From positions 1 through 39,981 of the forward strand of contig JAAWNF010000006.1 in NCBI GenBank assembly GCA_022798795.1: 39,981 nt of DNA. Direction: 5' to 3'. This document shows, piece by piece, positions 25,516 to 33,317 of the stretch (positions are counted from its first letter, which is position 1; each line of letters opens with the position of its first letter). The DNA is from Bacilli bacterium. GTDB lineage: Bacteria > Bacillota_I > Bacilli_A > RF39 > UBA660. The notes under the pieces were generated by a model. The model saw nothing but the letters and a program-made list of their open reading frames with translations. It did no database searches and was not told the DNA's origin. The position numbers and the translations under genes are program-made.

Positions 25516-25803
25516 ATGATTCCAAATATATCTGTTGTTGATTTTATAAAATTACAAAATCCAAATGTAATAGATTTGCGTTCTGTTCAAAATTATAATA
25601 ATCATCATATACCAAATGCAAAAAATATTCCATTTGAAAAATTAATTAGTCGACCAAGTGATTATTTGAAAAAAGAAGAGACATATTATATATATTGTGG
25701 GTATGGAAAGAAGAGTATATCTGTTTGTAAAATACTGAATAATTTAGGCTATCATGTAATTAACATTAATGGTGGATATGAAAGTTGGATATTAGAACAA
25801 TAA
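25516..25803 (+). CDS. Rhodanese-domain protein (single domain)
   Basis: A 95-residue protein made of one rhodanese homology domain. NVIDLRSVQNYNNHHIPNAKNIPF is the CH2A-type start, and YYIYCGYGKKSISVCKILNNLGY carries the active-site Cys (about 60) in a CGYGKKS loop. The end NGGYESWI is the common rhodanese terminus. Such small proteins carry sulfane sulfur as a persulfide on the loop Cys. The gene stands alone between two terminators and is cytoplasmic. The substrate cannot be told from the sequence. AGGTGA is well placed before the ATG. Confidence 0.85.
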   Translation: MIPNISVVDFIKLQNPNVIDLRSVQNYNNHHIPNAKNIPFEKLISRPSDYLKKEETYYIYCGYGKKSISVCKILNNLGYHVININGGYESWILEQ

Positions 25804-25827
25804 ATGTAGAATTTTCTACATTTTTTT
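25802..25827 (+). terminator. Rho-independent terminator after the rhodanese gene
   Basis: Stem AAATGTAG / CTACATTT with an AATTTT loop and a following T run; it overlaps the TAA stop codon. Confidence 0.82.
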
Positions 25828-25845
25828 CTTAAAATAAATGCTATA

Positions 25846-25874
25846 TTGAGAAAATAATAAAAAAAGGGTATAAT
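25846..25874 (+). promoter_or_regulatory. Sigma-A promoter for the flippase-like gene
   Basis: TTGAGA (25846-25851), a 17-base spacer and TATAAT (25869-25874). The expected transcription start is near 25881, only a few bases before the first possible ATG at 25886. Confidence 0.82.
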
Positions 25875-25897
25875 AAGAAAGTAGAATGGAAGATACT

Positions 25898-27547
25898 ATG
25901 AAAAAAGAAACATTTTTAAAAGGTGCATTAATAGCAACTATATGTATTGTTTTAAGTAAAATATTAGGTGTTTTATATGTCATTCCTTTTCATGCAATTA
26001 TAGGAGAACGTGGAGGAGCCTTATATGGATATGCTTATAGTTTATATACGCTTTTTTTAACATTATCCACAGTTGGAATTCCACTTGCTATTGCTAAGTT
26101 GGTTAGTGAATATGATACGTTAGGCTATCATCATGTTAAAGAAAAAGCTTATAAAATTGCCTATAGAATCGTTTTTATTATGTCTATTATATCTTTTTTA
26201 ACATTGTTTATTTTCGCACCATTTTTATCTCATTTAATAATTGGAGATATATCAGGTGGGCATACTTGGGAAGAAATAACATATGTTGTTCGTATTTCTT
26301 CCACTGCAATCCTTTTTGTAACAATGCTTAGTGTTATGCGTGGATATTTACAAGGCCATAGATATATTGCTCCCTCTTCTATTAGTGAAGTAATAGAACA
26401 AGTAGTTCGAATCTTGGTAATTTTGGTAGGAAGTTATATTTCTATTTATATATTACATCAGTCTATCAAAGAAGCAGTTGGCATTGCTGTATTTGGAGCA
26501 ACAGTTGGAGCTATGATAACCTTAGTGTATTTACATATAAAGATGAAAAAATCAGGAATTAGAACTAAGAAAGTGTATGAAGAAACGGAAGCAGAAAAAA
26601 GCATTACAAGCTGGGAAATTGTAAAAAAATTAGTTACATATACTTTGCCTTTTATTTTGATGAGTGTAGTTGGCTCTTCATATGGCTTAGTCGATATGTT
26701 TACTGTAGTAAAAACGCTTGTAAATGAAGTAGGAATGGATGTAACCACAGCCGAAGTGGTTATGAGTGTTCTTACAACTTGGGGTTCTAAGTTGAATACC
26801 ATTGTAATATCAATTGCAAATGGAATTGTTGTTAGTTTGCTTCCAAATATGACACGTGATTATGTATCTAAAAATTTTGAAGGTGTACGCAAGAAAATAA
26901 ATAAAACATTACAGATTATTTTTTATTGCACGATACCAATGGCCACAGGACTTAGTTTGTTATCTGTTCCTGTTTGGAATATTTTCTATGGTGCTAGTGA
27001 TATTGGACCAAAAGTATTTTCCTATAGTGTCTTTGTAACAATATTTGCTAGTTTATTTTTAAATTTTAATGTGGCGATGCAATCATTAGGCCGACTTAAA
27101 AAAGTTTATGTAAGTTTGATTTTGGGACTTTTATTTAATGCATTTATGAATATTCCATTTATGTTATTATTTGATTATGTTGGCATTCCTGCATATTATG
27201 GAGCCATTACTTCTACAATCATTGGATATATGATTACAATTACGATGAATTTATATACATTAAAAAAAGACTTTCAAGTTAATTATCGTACTACTATTAG
27301 ACATTTTGGATATTGTATGATTGCCAATATTGCTATGACATTTGTGCTTTTATTATTAGAACAGTGGATTCCAATTTCTGGTGGTAGTAAATTATATTCT
27401 GTTTTGGTAATATGTTTTTATGGAATAGTTGGTAGTATTATATATTTTTTAATTACATGGAAAACTGGAACAATAAAAACGGTATTTGGAAAGCAAATTT
27501 TCAAAAAAATTCCAATTGTTCGAAATTTCTTAAAAAAGGAGGTATAG
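25898..27547 (+). CDS. MurJ/SpoVB-type polysaccharide or lipid II flippase (MOP superfamily)
   Basis: About 549 residues with 12-14 TMs. It starts KKETFLKGALIATICIVLSKILGVLYVIPFHAIIGERGGALYGYAYSLY in pieces, the classic N-terminus of the SpoVB/YtgP/MurJ branch of the MOP superfamily, and carries STVGIPLAIAKLVSEY. I prefer ATG 25898 (GGAAG 5 bases upstream). An in-frame ATG at 25886 has no ribosome binding site and would lie almost at the predicted transcription start, but cannot be excluded. These proteins move lipid-linked wall precursors across the membrane. The next gene, 1 base downstream, is a FemAB-type wall peptide transferase, which fits a wall-building pair. MurJ, the YtgP group and SpoVB cannot be separated by eye. 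Confidence 0.85.
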   Translation: MKKETFLKGALIATICIVLSKILGVLYVIPFHAIIGERGGALYGYAYSLYTLFLTLSTVGIPLAIAKLVSEYDTLGYHHVKEKAYKIAYRIVFIMSIISFLTLFIFAPFLSHLIIGDISGGHTWEEITYVVRISSTAILFVTMLSVMRGYLQGHRYIAPSSISEVIEQVVRILVILVGSYISIYILHQSIKEAVGIAVFGATVGAMITLVYLHIKMKKSGIRTKKVYEETEAEKSITSWEIVKKLVTYTLPFILMSVVGSSYGLVDMFTVVKTLVNEVGMDVTTAEVVMSVLTTWGSKLNTIVISIANGIVVSLLPNMTRDYVSKNFEGVRKKINKTLQIIFYCTIPMATGLSLLSVPVWNIFYGASDIGPKVFSYSVFVTIFASLFLNFNVAMQSLGRLKKVYVSLILGLLFNAFMNIPFMLLFDYVGIPAYYGAITSTIIGYMITITMNLYTLKKDFQVNYRTTIRHFGYCMIANIAMTFVLLLLEQWIPISGGSKLYSVLVICFYGIVGSIIYFLITWKTGTIKTVFGKQIFKKIPIVRNFLKKEV

Positions 27548-27548
27548 A

Positions 27549-28730
27549 ATGGAATTTGTAGAATTAACAGAAGATGAATTTCGCACATATTCTTTGACAT
27601 CTCCTTTCAAAACATTTATTCAAACTCCAGAAATGGCGAAGATAAGAGAAAAAAATGGTTACCATTCCTATTATGTAGGAATAAAAAAAGAAGGAAGAAT
27701 TTTAGCGGCTACTATGATAGGGGCGAAAAAGGGACATTTTGGATATTATGAATTTTATGCACCTAGGGGATTACTTGTAGACTATGAGAATTATGAACTT
27801 TTATCTTTTTTTTCAAAGCAATTAAAATATTTTATTAGGAAAAGAAAAGGATACGTTTTACGAATAGACCCATACTATATTACAGAACAAAAAGATATTG
27901 ATGGAAATACAGTAGAGGGTGGAATTACACATAAAAAAGGAATAGAAAATTTAAAAAAAGTTGGTTTTATTCATTCAAATGAAGTGTATCAACAATTTAC
28001 CTATATGTTTTCTCTTTCATTAAATAGCACTTTGGAAGAAATTTTTAAGAAGTTTCATACTTTACCAAAAAGAATGATAAAAAAAGCAGAAAAAAATGGA
28101 GTAATCATTCGAGAAGCTAGTTTTGAAGAATTAAAAGTAGTAGAGTCTCTGATTCAAGAAACAAGTAAAAGGGAAGGCTTTGTGGCTAGAAATTTATCTT
28201 ATTATGAACAGTTATATGAACATTTCTATTCTAGAAATGAAGTTAAGTTTATGCTTGGTGAAATCATTTTATCTGAATATAAAGCTAAGATAGAATTGCG
28301 TATTCAAGAGTTAAAGAAGAAGTCAGAAGACCAAGAGGCTAAGAGACAATTAGCAAAAGAACTAGCTTTATTAGAAGAAGCGGAGCATATGATACCAGAT
28401 TCTAATGGAAAAGTTATTATTTCGGCAGGTGTTTTCCTTTTATATGGAAATGAATTAATTTATTTGTTTGGTGGAAATAAAAAAGAATATTTGCATTTAG
28501 GTTCTTCTTATTTGATGCAATGGACAATGATTCAATATGGAGTGCAAGAACATTTTGAAAAATATAATTTTTATGGAATTATGGGAAAGCCTAGTAAAGA
28601 GGATGGTGTTTATCAATTTAAGCGAGGATTTGGAGGTTATGTAGAGGAACTGATTGGCGATTACGAGCTTCCAGTTCATTGGTATTTTTATGTCCAAAAA
28701 TTACTTCATTCTCTTATGCATCATTCATAA
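27549..28730 (+). CDS. FemAB/FemX-family peptidoglycan bridge aminoacyltransferase
   Basis: The protein has 393 residues. Two GNAT-like halves are visible: FIQTPEMAKIREKNGYHSYYVGIKKEGRILAAT pieces near the N-terminus, and the second half with KRMIKKAEKNGVIIREA (about 176-192) and GSSYLMQWTMIQYG...YNFYGIMGKPSKEDGVYQFKRGFGG (about 318-372), the conserved FemAB end. A helical coiled-coil insertion (about 240-285, KAKIELRIQELKKKSEDQ) is the tRNA-synthetase-like arm of FemA-type proteins. The family adds amino acids from aminoacyl-tRNA to the lipid II stem peptide. AAGGAGGT precedes the ATG. Confidence 0.9.
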   Translation: MEFVELTEDEFRTYSLTSPFKTFIQTPEMAKIREKNGYHSYYVGIKKEGRILAATMIGAKKGHFGYYEFYAPRGLLVDYENYELLSFFSKQLKYFIRKRKGYVLRIDPYYITEQKDIDGNTVEGGITHKKGIENLKKVGFIHSNEVYQQFTYMFSLSLNSTLEEIFKKFHTLPKRMIKKAEKNGVIIREASFEELKVVESLIQETSKREGFVARNLSYYEQLYEHFYSRNEVKFMLGEIILSEYKAKIELRIQELKKKSEDQEAKRQLAKELALLEEAEHMIPDSNGKVIISAGVFLLYGNELIYLFGGNKKEYLHLGSSYLMQWTMIQYGVQEHFEKYNFYGIMGKPSKEDGVYQFKRGFGGYVEELIGDYELPVHWYFYVQKLLHSLMHHS

Positions 28731-28769
28731 TGATACATAAGAAGAATATATTGATGTAGGAGGCATTCT

Positions 28770-29300
28770 ATGTCAATATGGGTTATTTTTATTATAGGAG
28801 TTAGTCTTAGTATGGATGCCTTTTCTTTGTCACTTGCATATGGAACTTTAGATTTGAAAGAAAAGGATATGGACATGTTATCTATAATTGTTGGAATTTA
28901 TCATTTTTTAATGCCTTTATTTGGAGTTTTTATTGGTGCAATTGTTTTAAAATGGTTTCCCATTCATCCTGATGTGATTGTTTTTGTTGTACTTTCTTTT
29001 ATTGGTGTACAAATGGTTATAGAAAGTAGAAAAGAGCAGGATTGTTTAAAAAAATTAACAAAAATAGAAATGCTTTGTTTTGGTTTCGCTGTCAGTATTG
29101 ATAGCTTTTCTGTAGGCATTGGTTTAAAGATGTTAACTTCTTATTATTTTCTATGTGCATTTTTATTTGCATTTACGAGTTTTTTATTTACCTTTTTAGG
29201 ACTCCACTTAGGAAAAAAAGTACATCAAAGATTGGGGAAAATATCGACTGTAATAGGAGGAGTTATACTTATTACCTTAGGATTTATTTATCTTTTTTAA
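28770..29300 (+). CDS. mntP: MntP/YtaF-type manganese efflux family protein
   Basis: The protein has 176 residues with about six TMs in two DUF204 repeats. Repeat one carries SLSMDAFSLSLAYG (about 13-26), and repeat two carries AVSIDSFSVGIGL (about 108-120). The paired Asp residues in these motifs are the functional ones in MntP (Mn2+ export). YtaF of sporulating Firmicutes is a close relative, so the exact substrate is not certain. GTAGGAGG lies before the ATG. The gene lies 39 bases after the FemAB-like gene and is probably read with it; a weak terminator follows. Confidence 0.82.
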   Translation: MSIWVIFIIGVSLSMDAFSLSLAYGTLDLKEKDMDMLSIIVGIYHFLMPLFGVFIGAIVLKWFPIHPDVIVFVVLSFIGVQMVIESRKEQDCLKKLTKIEMLCFGFAVSIDSFSVGIGLKMLTSYYFLCAFLFAFTSFLFTFLGLHLGKKVHQRLGKISTVIGGVILITLGFIYLF

Positions 29301-29321
29301 GGAAGCTAAAAACTTCTTTTT
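29300..29321 (+). terminator. Weak terminator after the mntP-like gene
   Basis: GGAAG-CTAAAAA-CTTCT with a following TTTTT. The stem is only 5 bp with one G-T pair, so this is a weak call. Confidence 0.45.
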
Positions 29322-29323
29322 AT

Positions 29324-29352
29324 TTGCCTTTTTAGGAAAATCATACTATAAT
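29324..29352 (+). promoter_or_regulatory. Promoter for the class II aldolase gene
   Basis: TTGCCT (29324-29329), a 17-base spacer and TATAAT (29347-29352). The leader before the ATG at 29368 would be under 15 bases. Confidence 0.7.
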
Positions 29353-29367
29353 GGGTATGGTGATAAT

Positions 29368-30216
29368 ATGTTAGTTAATATGAAAAAAATGTTAGAAGAT
29401 GCAAAAGATAGAAATTATGCAGTAGCACATTTTAATATTAATAATTTGGAATGGACAAGATTTATTTTAGAAACTTGTGAAGAAAATGAAAGCCCAGTTA
29501 TTTTAGGTGTTAGTGAAGGGGCTATAAAATATATGGGTGGTTATTCTGTAGTATCCTCTCTTGTATATGGACTTGTAAAAGAATTAAATATTAAAATTCC
29601 AGTTGCGTTGCATTTAGACCATGGTAGCTCAGTGGAATCTTGTAAGAAAGCAATAGATGCAGGTTTTACTTCTGTTATGATAGATGGTTCTAAATATTCA
29701 TTGGAGGAAAATATAGCAATGACAAAAGAGGTACTTGCTTATGCGCATCCGAAAAATGTAACCGTAGAAGCAGAAATAGGTGCGATAGGAGGGGAAGAAG
29801 ATGGTGTTGCAAACGAAGTATTATATGCTACGGTAGAAGACGCTATTCTTTTGTCAGAAACTGGAATCGACTTTTTGGCTCCTGCATTAGGAAGTGTTCA
29901 TGGGTTATATAAAGGGGAACCTCATTTAAATTTTGATAGAATGAAACAAATTAGTGAAGTTACGAATTTACCACTTGTTCTTCATGGTGGAACAGGAATT
30001 CCAGATGAACAAATTAGGAAAGCAATAGATTGTGGAATTTGTAAGTTGAATATTAATACAGAATTACAACTAGCATGGGCGAATGCTGTAAGAGAATTTT
30101 TAAATTCAGATTTGAAAACATATGACCCAAGAAAAGTAATAAAATCTGGAGAAAAAGCAATGAAAGATGCAATCAAGAAAAAATTAGAATTACTAGGAAG
30201 TATTAGAAAAGCATAA
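29368..30216 (+). CDS. fba: Class II fructose-bisphosphate aldolase family enzyme
   Basis: The protein has 282 residues. The metal-dependent class II motifs appear in order: HLDHGSS (His 82, Asp 84 catalytic, His 85 zinc), FTSVMIDGSKYSLEENI, TVEAEIGAIGGEED, SVHGLYKGEPHLNF (zinc His) and LHGGTGIPDEQI (zinc His and phosphate loop), ending LNINTELQLAW. The enzyme cleaves fructose 1,6-bisphosphate to DHAP and glyceraldehyde 3-phosphate in glycolysis. GatY/KbaY-type tagatose-bisphosphate aldolases share these motifs, so substrate is not absolutely sure, but a lone gene beside murA is common for Fba in low-GC Firmicutes. The N-terminus MLVNMKKML matches the family start. Confidence 0.9.
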   Translation: MLVNMKKMLEDAKDRNYAVAHFNINNLEWTRFILETCEENESPVILGVSEGAIKYMGGYSVVSSLVYGLVKELNIKIPVALHLDHGSSVESCKKAIDAGFTSVMIDGSKYSLEENIAMTKEVLAYAHPKNVTVEAEIGAIGGEEDGVANEVLYATVEDAILLSETGIDFLAPALGSVHGLYKGEPHLNFDRMKQISEVTNLPLVLHGGTGIPDEQIRKAIDCGICKLNINTELQLAWANAVREFLNSDLKTYDPRKVIKSGEKAMKDAIKKKLELLGSIRKA

Positions 30217-30265
30217 CAAAATATAGAAAAATACATATAAATATAATGATTAGTGGAGGTTTTAT

Positions 30266-31522
30266 ATGAAAAGAATAAGAGTACTTGGAGAACAAAAATT
30301 ATCAGGCACAATTACGATTAGTGGTTCTAAAAATAGTGCAGTTGCCCTTGTTCCAGCCTCTTTGCTTTCAGAAGAAATTGTAGAAATTGATAATGTTCCA
30401 AACATTTCAGATATTGATGCTTTAAGTGAAATATTAGAATATTTAGGGGCAAAAGTAGAACGTAATGGAACAAATATGAAGATAGATTCAACAAGTGTAA
30501 AAAATAAAGAAATACCAGAAGAAATATCAAAAAAATTAAGAGCGTCTTATTATTTTATGGGAGCTTTACTTGGAAAATATAAAAAGGTTGAAATGTATTT
30601 TCCTGGAGGATGTTCTATAGGAGAGCGACCAATTAATTTACATTTAAAAGGCTTTGAGGCTTTAGGAGCTACAGTAAAAGAAGAGGGAAATAAATATATT
30701 GTAGAAGCAGAGGAATTAAAAGGTGCGAATATTTATTTAGATATTGCATCAGTGGGTGCAACAATCAATTTAATGTTGGCTTCTGTTCTTGCAACTGGAA
30801 CAACTGTTATTAGGAATGCTGCAAAAGAACCCCATATTGTTAATGTTGCTACATTTTTAAATCAAATGGGAGCATCTATTACTGGTGCTGGAACAAGTGA
30901 AATTAGAATAAGAGGAGTAGAAAAATTATCAGGTTGTTTTCATGAAGTTGTACCAGATTATATAGAAACAGGAACTTACATTATAGCTGGAGCTTTGTGT
31001 GGGGAGAATTTGAAAATTGCAAATGCGATTCCAGACCATTTAGAAGCTTTACTTTCCAAATTGAGAGAAATTGGTGTCCCTCTAGAGGTTGGAAAAGATT
31101 TTATTATTCTTAGCAAAGGTAATAATTATAAAGCGACATCTATTAAAACTGCTGTTTATCCAGGATTTCCAACAGATTTGCAACAACCTTTTATGACATT
31201 ATTAACACAGTGTGAAGGAACATCAAAAGTAGAAGAAAATATTTTTGAAAATCGTTTTATGCATGTTCCTTATTTGAATGAGATGGGAGCATCCATTACC
31301 ACTTCTGGTAAAACTGCTTTTGTTAATGGAAAGACCAAATTATTCGGTCGTAGAGTGGAAGCCACGGATTTGAGAGCGGGAGCAGCTTTAATTCTGGCAG
31401 CATTATGCGCAAATGGAGAAACAACAATTACAAAAATTGAACATGTTTTAAGGGGTTATGAAGGAATTATAGAAAAATTACAAAATGTAGGTGCTAAAAT
31501 AGAACTTGAAGAAATAGAATGA
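30266..31522 (+). CDS. murA: UDP-N-acetylglucosamine 1-carboxyvinyltransferase (MurA)
   Basis: The protein has 418 residues, the normal MurA length. The substrate Lys-Asn motif SGSKNSA is at about 20-26. The catalytic loop PGGCSIGERP carries Cys 116, the fosfomycin target, and DYIETGTY, FPTDLQQPFMTLLTQ and ATDLRAGAALILAALCA follow in order. It performs the first committed step of peptidoglycan synthesis, adding enolpyruvate to UDP-GlcNAc in the cytoplasm. Retention of the Cys predicts fosfomycin sensitivity of the enzyme itself. GTGGAGG precedes the ATG. It is read together with the upstream aldolase, as fba-murA pairs are in other Firmicutes (often the MurA2/MurZ paralogue). Its stop codon is TGA, inside a terminator hairpin. 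Confidence 0.93.
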   Translation: MKRIRVLGEQKLSGTITISGSKNSAVALVPASLLSEEIVEIDNVPNISDIDALSEILEYLGAKVERNGTNMKIDSTSVKNKEIPEEISKKLRASYYFMGALLGKYKKVEMYFPGGCSIGERPINLHLKGFEALGATVKEEGNKYIVEAEELKGANIYLDIASVGATINLMLASVLATGTTVIRNAAKEPHIVNVATFLNQMGASITGAGTSEIRIRGVEKLSGCFHEVVPDYIETGTYIIAGALCGENLKIANAIPDHLEALLSKLREIGVPLEVGKDFIILSKGNNYKATSIKTAVYPGFPTDLQQPFMTLLTQCEGTSKVEENIFENRFMHVPYLNEMGASITTSGKTAFVNGKTKLFGRRVEATDLRAGAALILAALCANGETTITKIEHVLRGYEGIIEKLQNVGAKIELEEIE

Positions 31523-31544
31523 AAGTAGAGAAATCTACTTTTTC
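31522..31544 (+). terminator. Terminator hairpin at the murA stop codon
   Basis: AAAGTAGA-GAAA-TCTACTTT followed by TTC. The stem is good but the T tail is short, so it may be an attenuating hairpin. Confidence 0.65.
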
Positions 31545-31560
31545 TTTGGAGGAATATTTT

Positions 31561-32229
31561 ATGAAATTAAAAAAAATATTTGTAATTGCAATTTTATTGT
31601 TAGCTATTTTTCTTATTTATTTGACGACTATGGATAAAAAAGTTTATTATTTAGCGCTTGGTGATTCCTTTTCTTTGGATTTTCCAAAGCAAATAGCAGA
31701 TTATTTAGAGGATAAAAAATTATTAGAACAATATCGTTATGAATTTGTGCAAGATGATATACGTATTACTGATTTAATTCATGATATTGAGGATAATAAG
31801 AAAGTTAATATAAATAAGAAAGAACAAACAATAAAAAATTCTCTAATTAAAGCAGATTTAGTTACACTTTCTATTGGAAATGAAGAACTTTTTTATAAAA
31901 TTAGTACAGAAAAGCAAGATAATCTTTTTGATTATATAGATGATATGATGAAAGACATGGAAAATTTATTTGTAGTTTTAAAAGAATATTGTAAAGAAGA
32001 TATATTTATTTTAGGTTATGTCAATCCTTTTTCTAATACTATGGATAGTTATGTTGAATATGCCAACCAGAAATTAGAAGTGTTAGCAAAAAAGTATGAT
32101 ATCTCTTATATTTCATTAAAGGAGTTAGAAAGAGAAGATTTTGATGGTCAAGATATTTTAGCATCAGGAAATAAAAAAATAGTAGAACAATTAAAACCAC
32201 GTATTAGCAAACAGGTGCTAGAAGATTAA
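31561..32229 (+). CDS. Membrane-anchored SGNH-hydrolase-like protein
   Basis: About 222 residues from ATG 31561, with GGAGGA 10 bases upstream. Longer in-frame starts (from 31519) run through the murA terminator and are rejected. An N-terminal TM or signal anchor (about 5-23, IFVIAILLLAIFLIYLTTM) is followed by YLALGDSFSLDF, block I of SGNH/GDSL esterases with the nucleophile Ser. LVTLSIGNEELF is close to block III (GxND-like, here GNE), and a late ILASGNKKIVEQL takes the place where block V (DxxH) is expected. The lack of a clear catalytic Asp-His pair makes activity doubtful. It probably acts on an envelope ester if active. Confidence 0.72.
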   Translation: MKLKKIFVIAILLLAIFLIYLTTMDKKVYYLALGDSFSLDFPKQIADYLEDKKLLEQYRYEFVQDDIRITDLIHDIEDNKKVNINKKEQTIKNSLIKADLVTLSIGNEELFYKISTEKQDNLFDYIDDMMKDMENLFVVLKEYCKEDIFILGYVNPFSNTMDSYVEYANQKLEVLAKKYDISYISLKELEREDFDGQDILASGNKKIVEQLKPRISKQVLED

Positions 32230-32230
32230 T

Positions 32231-32258
32231 TTGTAAAAAATTTGAAAAGTGATATAAT
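32231..32258 (+). promoter_or_regulatory. Promoter for the BI-1 family gene
   Basis: TTGTAA (32231-32236), a 16-base spacer and an extended -10 TGATATAAT (TATAAT at 32253-32258). Confidence 0.72.
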
Positions 32259-32276
32259 AAATTTAGAGGTGATAAA

Positions 32277-32924
32277 ATGGAAGGAAATAAAATATTTCCA
32301 AAAGTATTTATGTGGATGTTTATCGGTTTATTGATTACATTTGGTGTAGGTGCCTTTGTAATGTCTAATGAGAACATGCTATATAATATTTTTGAAACAA
32401 ATTTATATTGGTTAATTTTTGTGATTCAAATTGGAGTTGTTATTTGGCTTAGTGCAAGAATTAATAAAATGAAAGAAGGTACTGCCACAGTTTTATTTTT
32501 GCTTTATTCAGGGCTTACAGGACTTACATTTTCATCAATTTTTGTCGTATTTGAATTGGATTCTATTATGATGGTATTTGCCATTACAGCTCTTTTATTT
32601 GCTATATTTGCGTGCATTGGGTATTTTACAAAAATAGATTTGACAAAATTTGGTACTTATCTATTAATGGCTTTGCTTGGAATTATTATTGTGTCACTTG
32701 TTAATATTTTTATAGGAAATGATACATTAGATTTGGTATTATGCTGTATTGGTGTTTTGGTTTTCGTAGGATATACAGCTTATGATATGCAAAAGATAAA
32801 AATGTTAGCAATTAATATGGAAAGTGAACATAAGGTAGCTATCATAGGAGCATTAGAATTATATTTAGACTTTATTAACTTATTTTTACGTTTACTTCAA
32901 TTATTTGGTAATAGTCGAGATTAA
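32277..32924 (+). CDS. Bax inhibitor-1/YccA family membrane protein
   Basis: The protein has 215 residues with seven TMs. It carries the family features LLYSGLTGLTFSSIF in the middle, FVGYTAYDMQKIKML (about 160-174), and the C-terminal GALELYLDFINLFLRLLQLFG with the LYLDFINLF signature of bacterial BI-1 (YetJ/YccA) proteins. B. subtilis YetJ is a pH-gated calcium leak channel; the function of this one is assumed by family only. AGAGGTGAT precedes the ATG and the gene has its own extended -10 promoter. Confidence 0.9.
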   Translation: MEGNKIFPKVFMWMFIGLLITFGVGAFVMSNENMLYNIFETNLYWLIFVIQIGVVIWLSARINKMKEGTATVLFLLYSGLTGLTFSSIFVVFELDSIMMVFAITALLFAIFACIGYFTKIDLTKFGTYLLMALLGIIIVSLVNIFIGNDTLDLVLCCIGVLVFVGYTAYDMQKIKMLAINMESEHKVAIIGALELYLDFINLFLRLLQLFGNSRD

Positions 32925-32928
32925 TCTA

Positions 32929-32957
32929 TTGATTTTTCTTTTAAATATTGTTATACT
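32929..32957 (+). promoter_or_regulatory. Promoter for rpmE
   Basis: TTGATT (32929-32934), a 17-base spacer and an extended -10 TGTTATACT (TATACT at 32952-32957). It begins right after the BI-1 gene stop. Confidence 0.8.
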
Positions 32958-33010
32958 ATATCAGTAATATTTCTATGACATGGATTTGTCATGGCGGAAG
33001 GAGCGAAAAC

Positions 33011-33223
33011 ATGAAAAAAGGAATTCATCCAGAATATATGGATACAAAAGTAACATGTGCTTGTGGAAACGCATTTACTGTAAGGTCAAATAGAGAAGAA
33101 TTACATTTAGAAGTATGTGATAAATGTCATCCATTCTTTACAGGAAAACAAGGTCAAACAGCAAAAACAGGACGTGTTGAAAAATTTAACCGCAAATATG
33201 GTTTTGATGGAAAAGCAGCTTAA
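33011..33223 (+). CDS. rpmE: Ribosomal protein bL31, zinc-binding (C+) form
   Basis: The true start is ATG 33011 with AAGGAG 7-8 bases upstream, giving 70 residues. A longer open frame from 32948 runs through the promoter and is not real. MKKGIHPEY is the family start. The two zinc pairs are C16-x-C18 (TCACGN) and CDKCHPFF, so this is the C+ paralogue that needs zinc. The end [12 protein letters not shown] is conserved. It is a 50S subunit protein bridging to the 30S head. Confidence 0.96.
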   Translation: MKKGIHPEYMDTKVTCACGNAFTVRSNREELHLEVCDKCHPFFTGKQGQTAKTGRVEKFNRKYGFDGKAA

Positions 33224-33234
33224 GCTGTTTTTTT
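33211..33234 (+). terminator. Terminator after rpmE
   Basis: AAAAG-CAGC-TTAA-GCTG-TTTTTTT. The palindrome CAGCTTAAGCTG covers the stop codon and is followed by a run of T. Confidence 0.85.
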
Positions 33235-33289
33235 CTTTACATTTTGTCAAATAAACAGAGTCGAATATTAGGAATTCCGTTGTTTTGTA

Positions 33290-33298
33290 TGATATAAT
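33290..33298 (+). promoter_or_regulatory. Extended -10 for the rmuC operon
   Basis: TGATATAAT (TATAAT at 33293-33298) lies 20 bases before the rmuC-like ATG. There is no clear -35, as is allowed with an extended -10. Confidence 0.55.
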
Positions 33299-33317
33299 AT
33301 AAATAGTAGGTGAGAAT

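Noticed and set aside
28720-28734. ATCATT-CAT-AATGAT hairpin after the FemAB-like gene as a terminator
   Set aside because: Loop of three bases and no T run; the next gene is only 39 bases from the stop and probably co-transcribed.
31519-31560. N-terminal extension of the SGNH-like protein starting inside the murA stop
   Set aside because: It runs through the hairpin at 31522-31544 and lacks a ribosome binding site; GGAGGA supports ATG 31561.
32948-33010. N-terminal extension of L31
   Set aside because: It would start in the promoter -10 region and does not match L31 proteins, which begin MKKGIHPEY.
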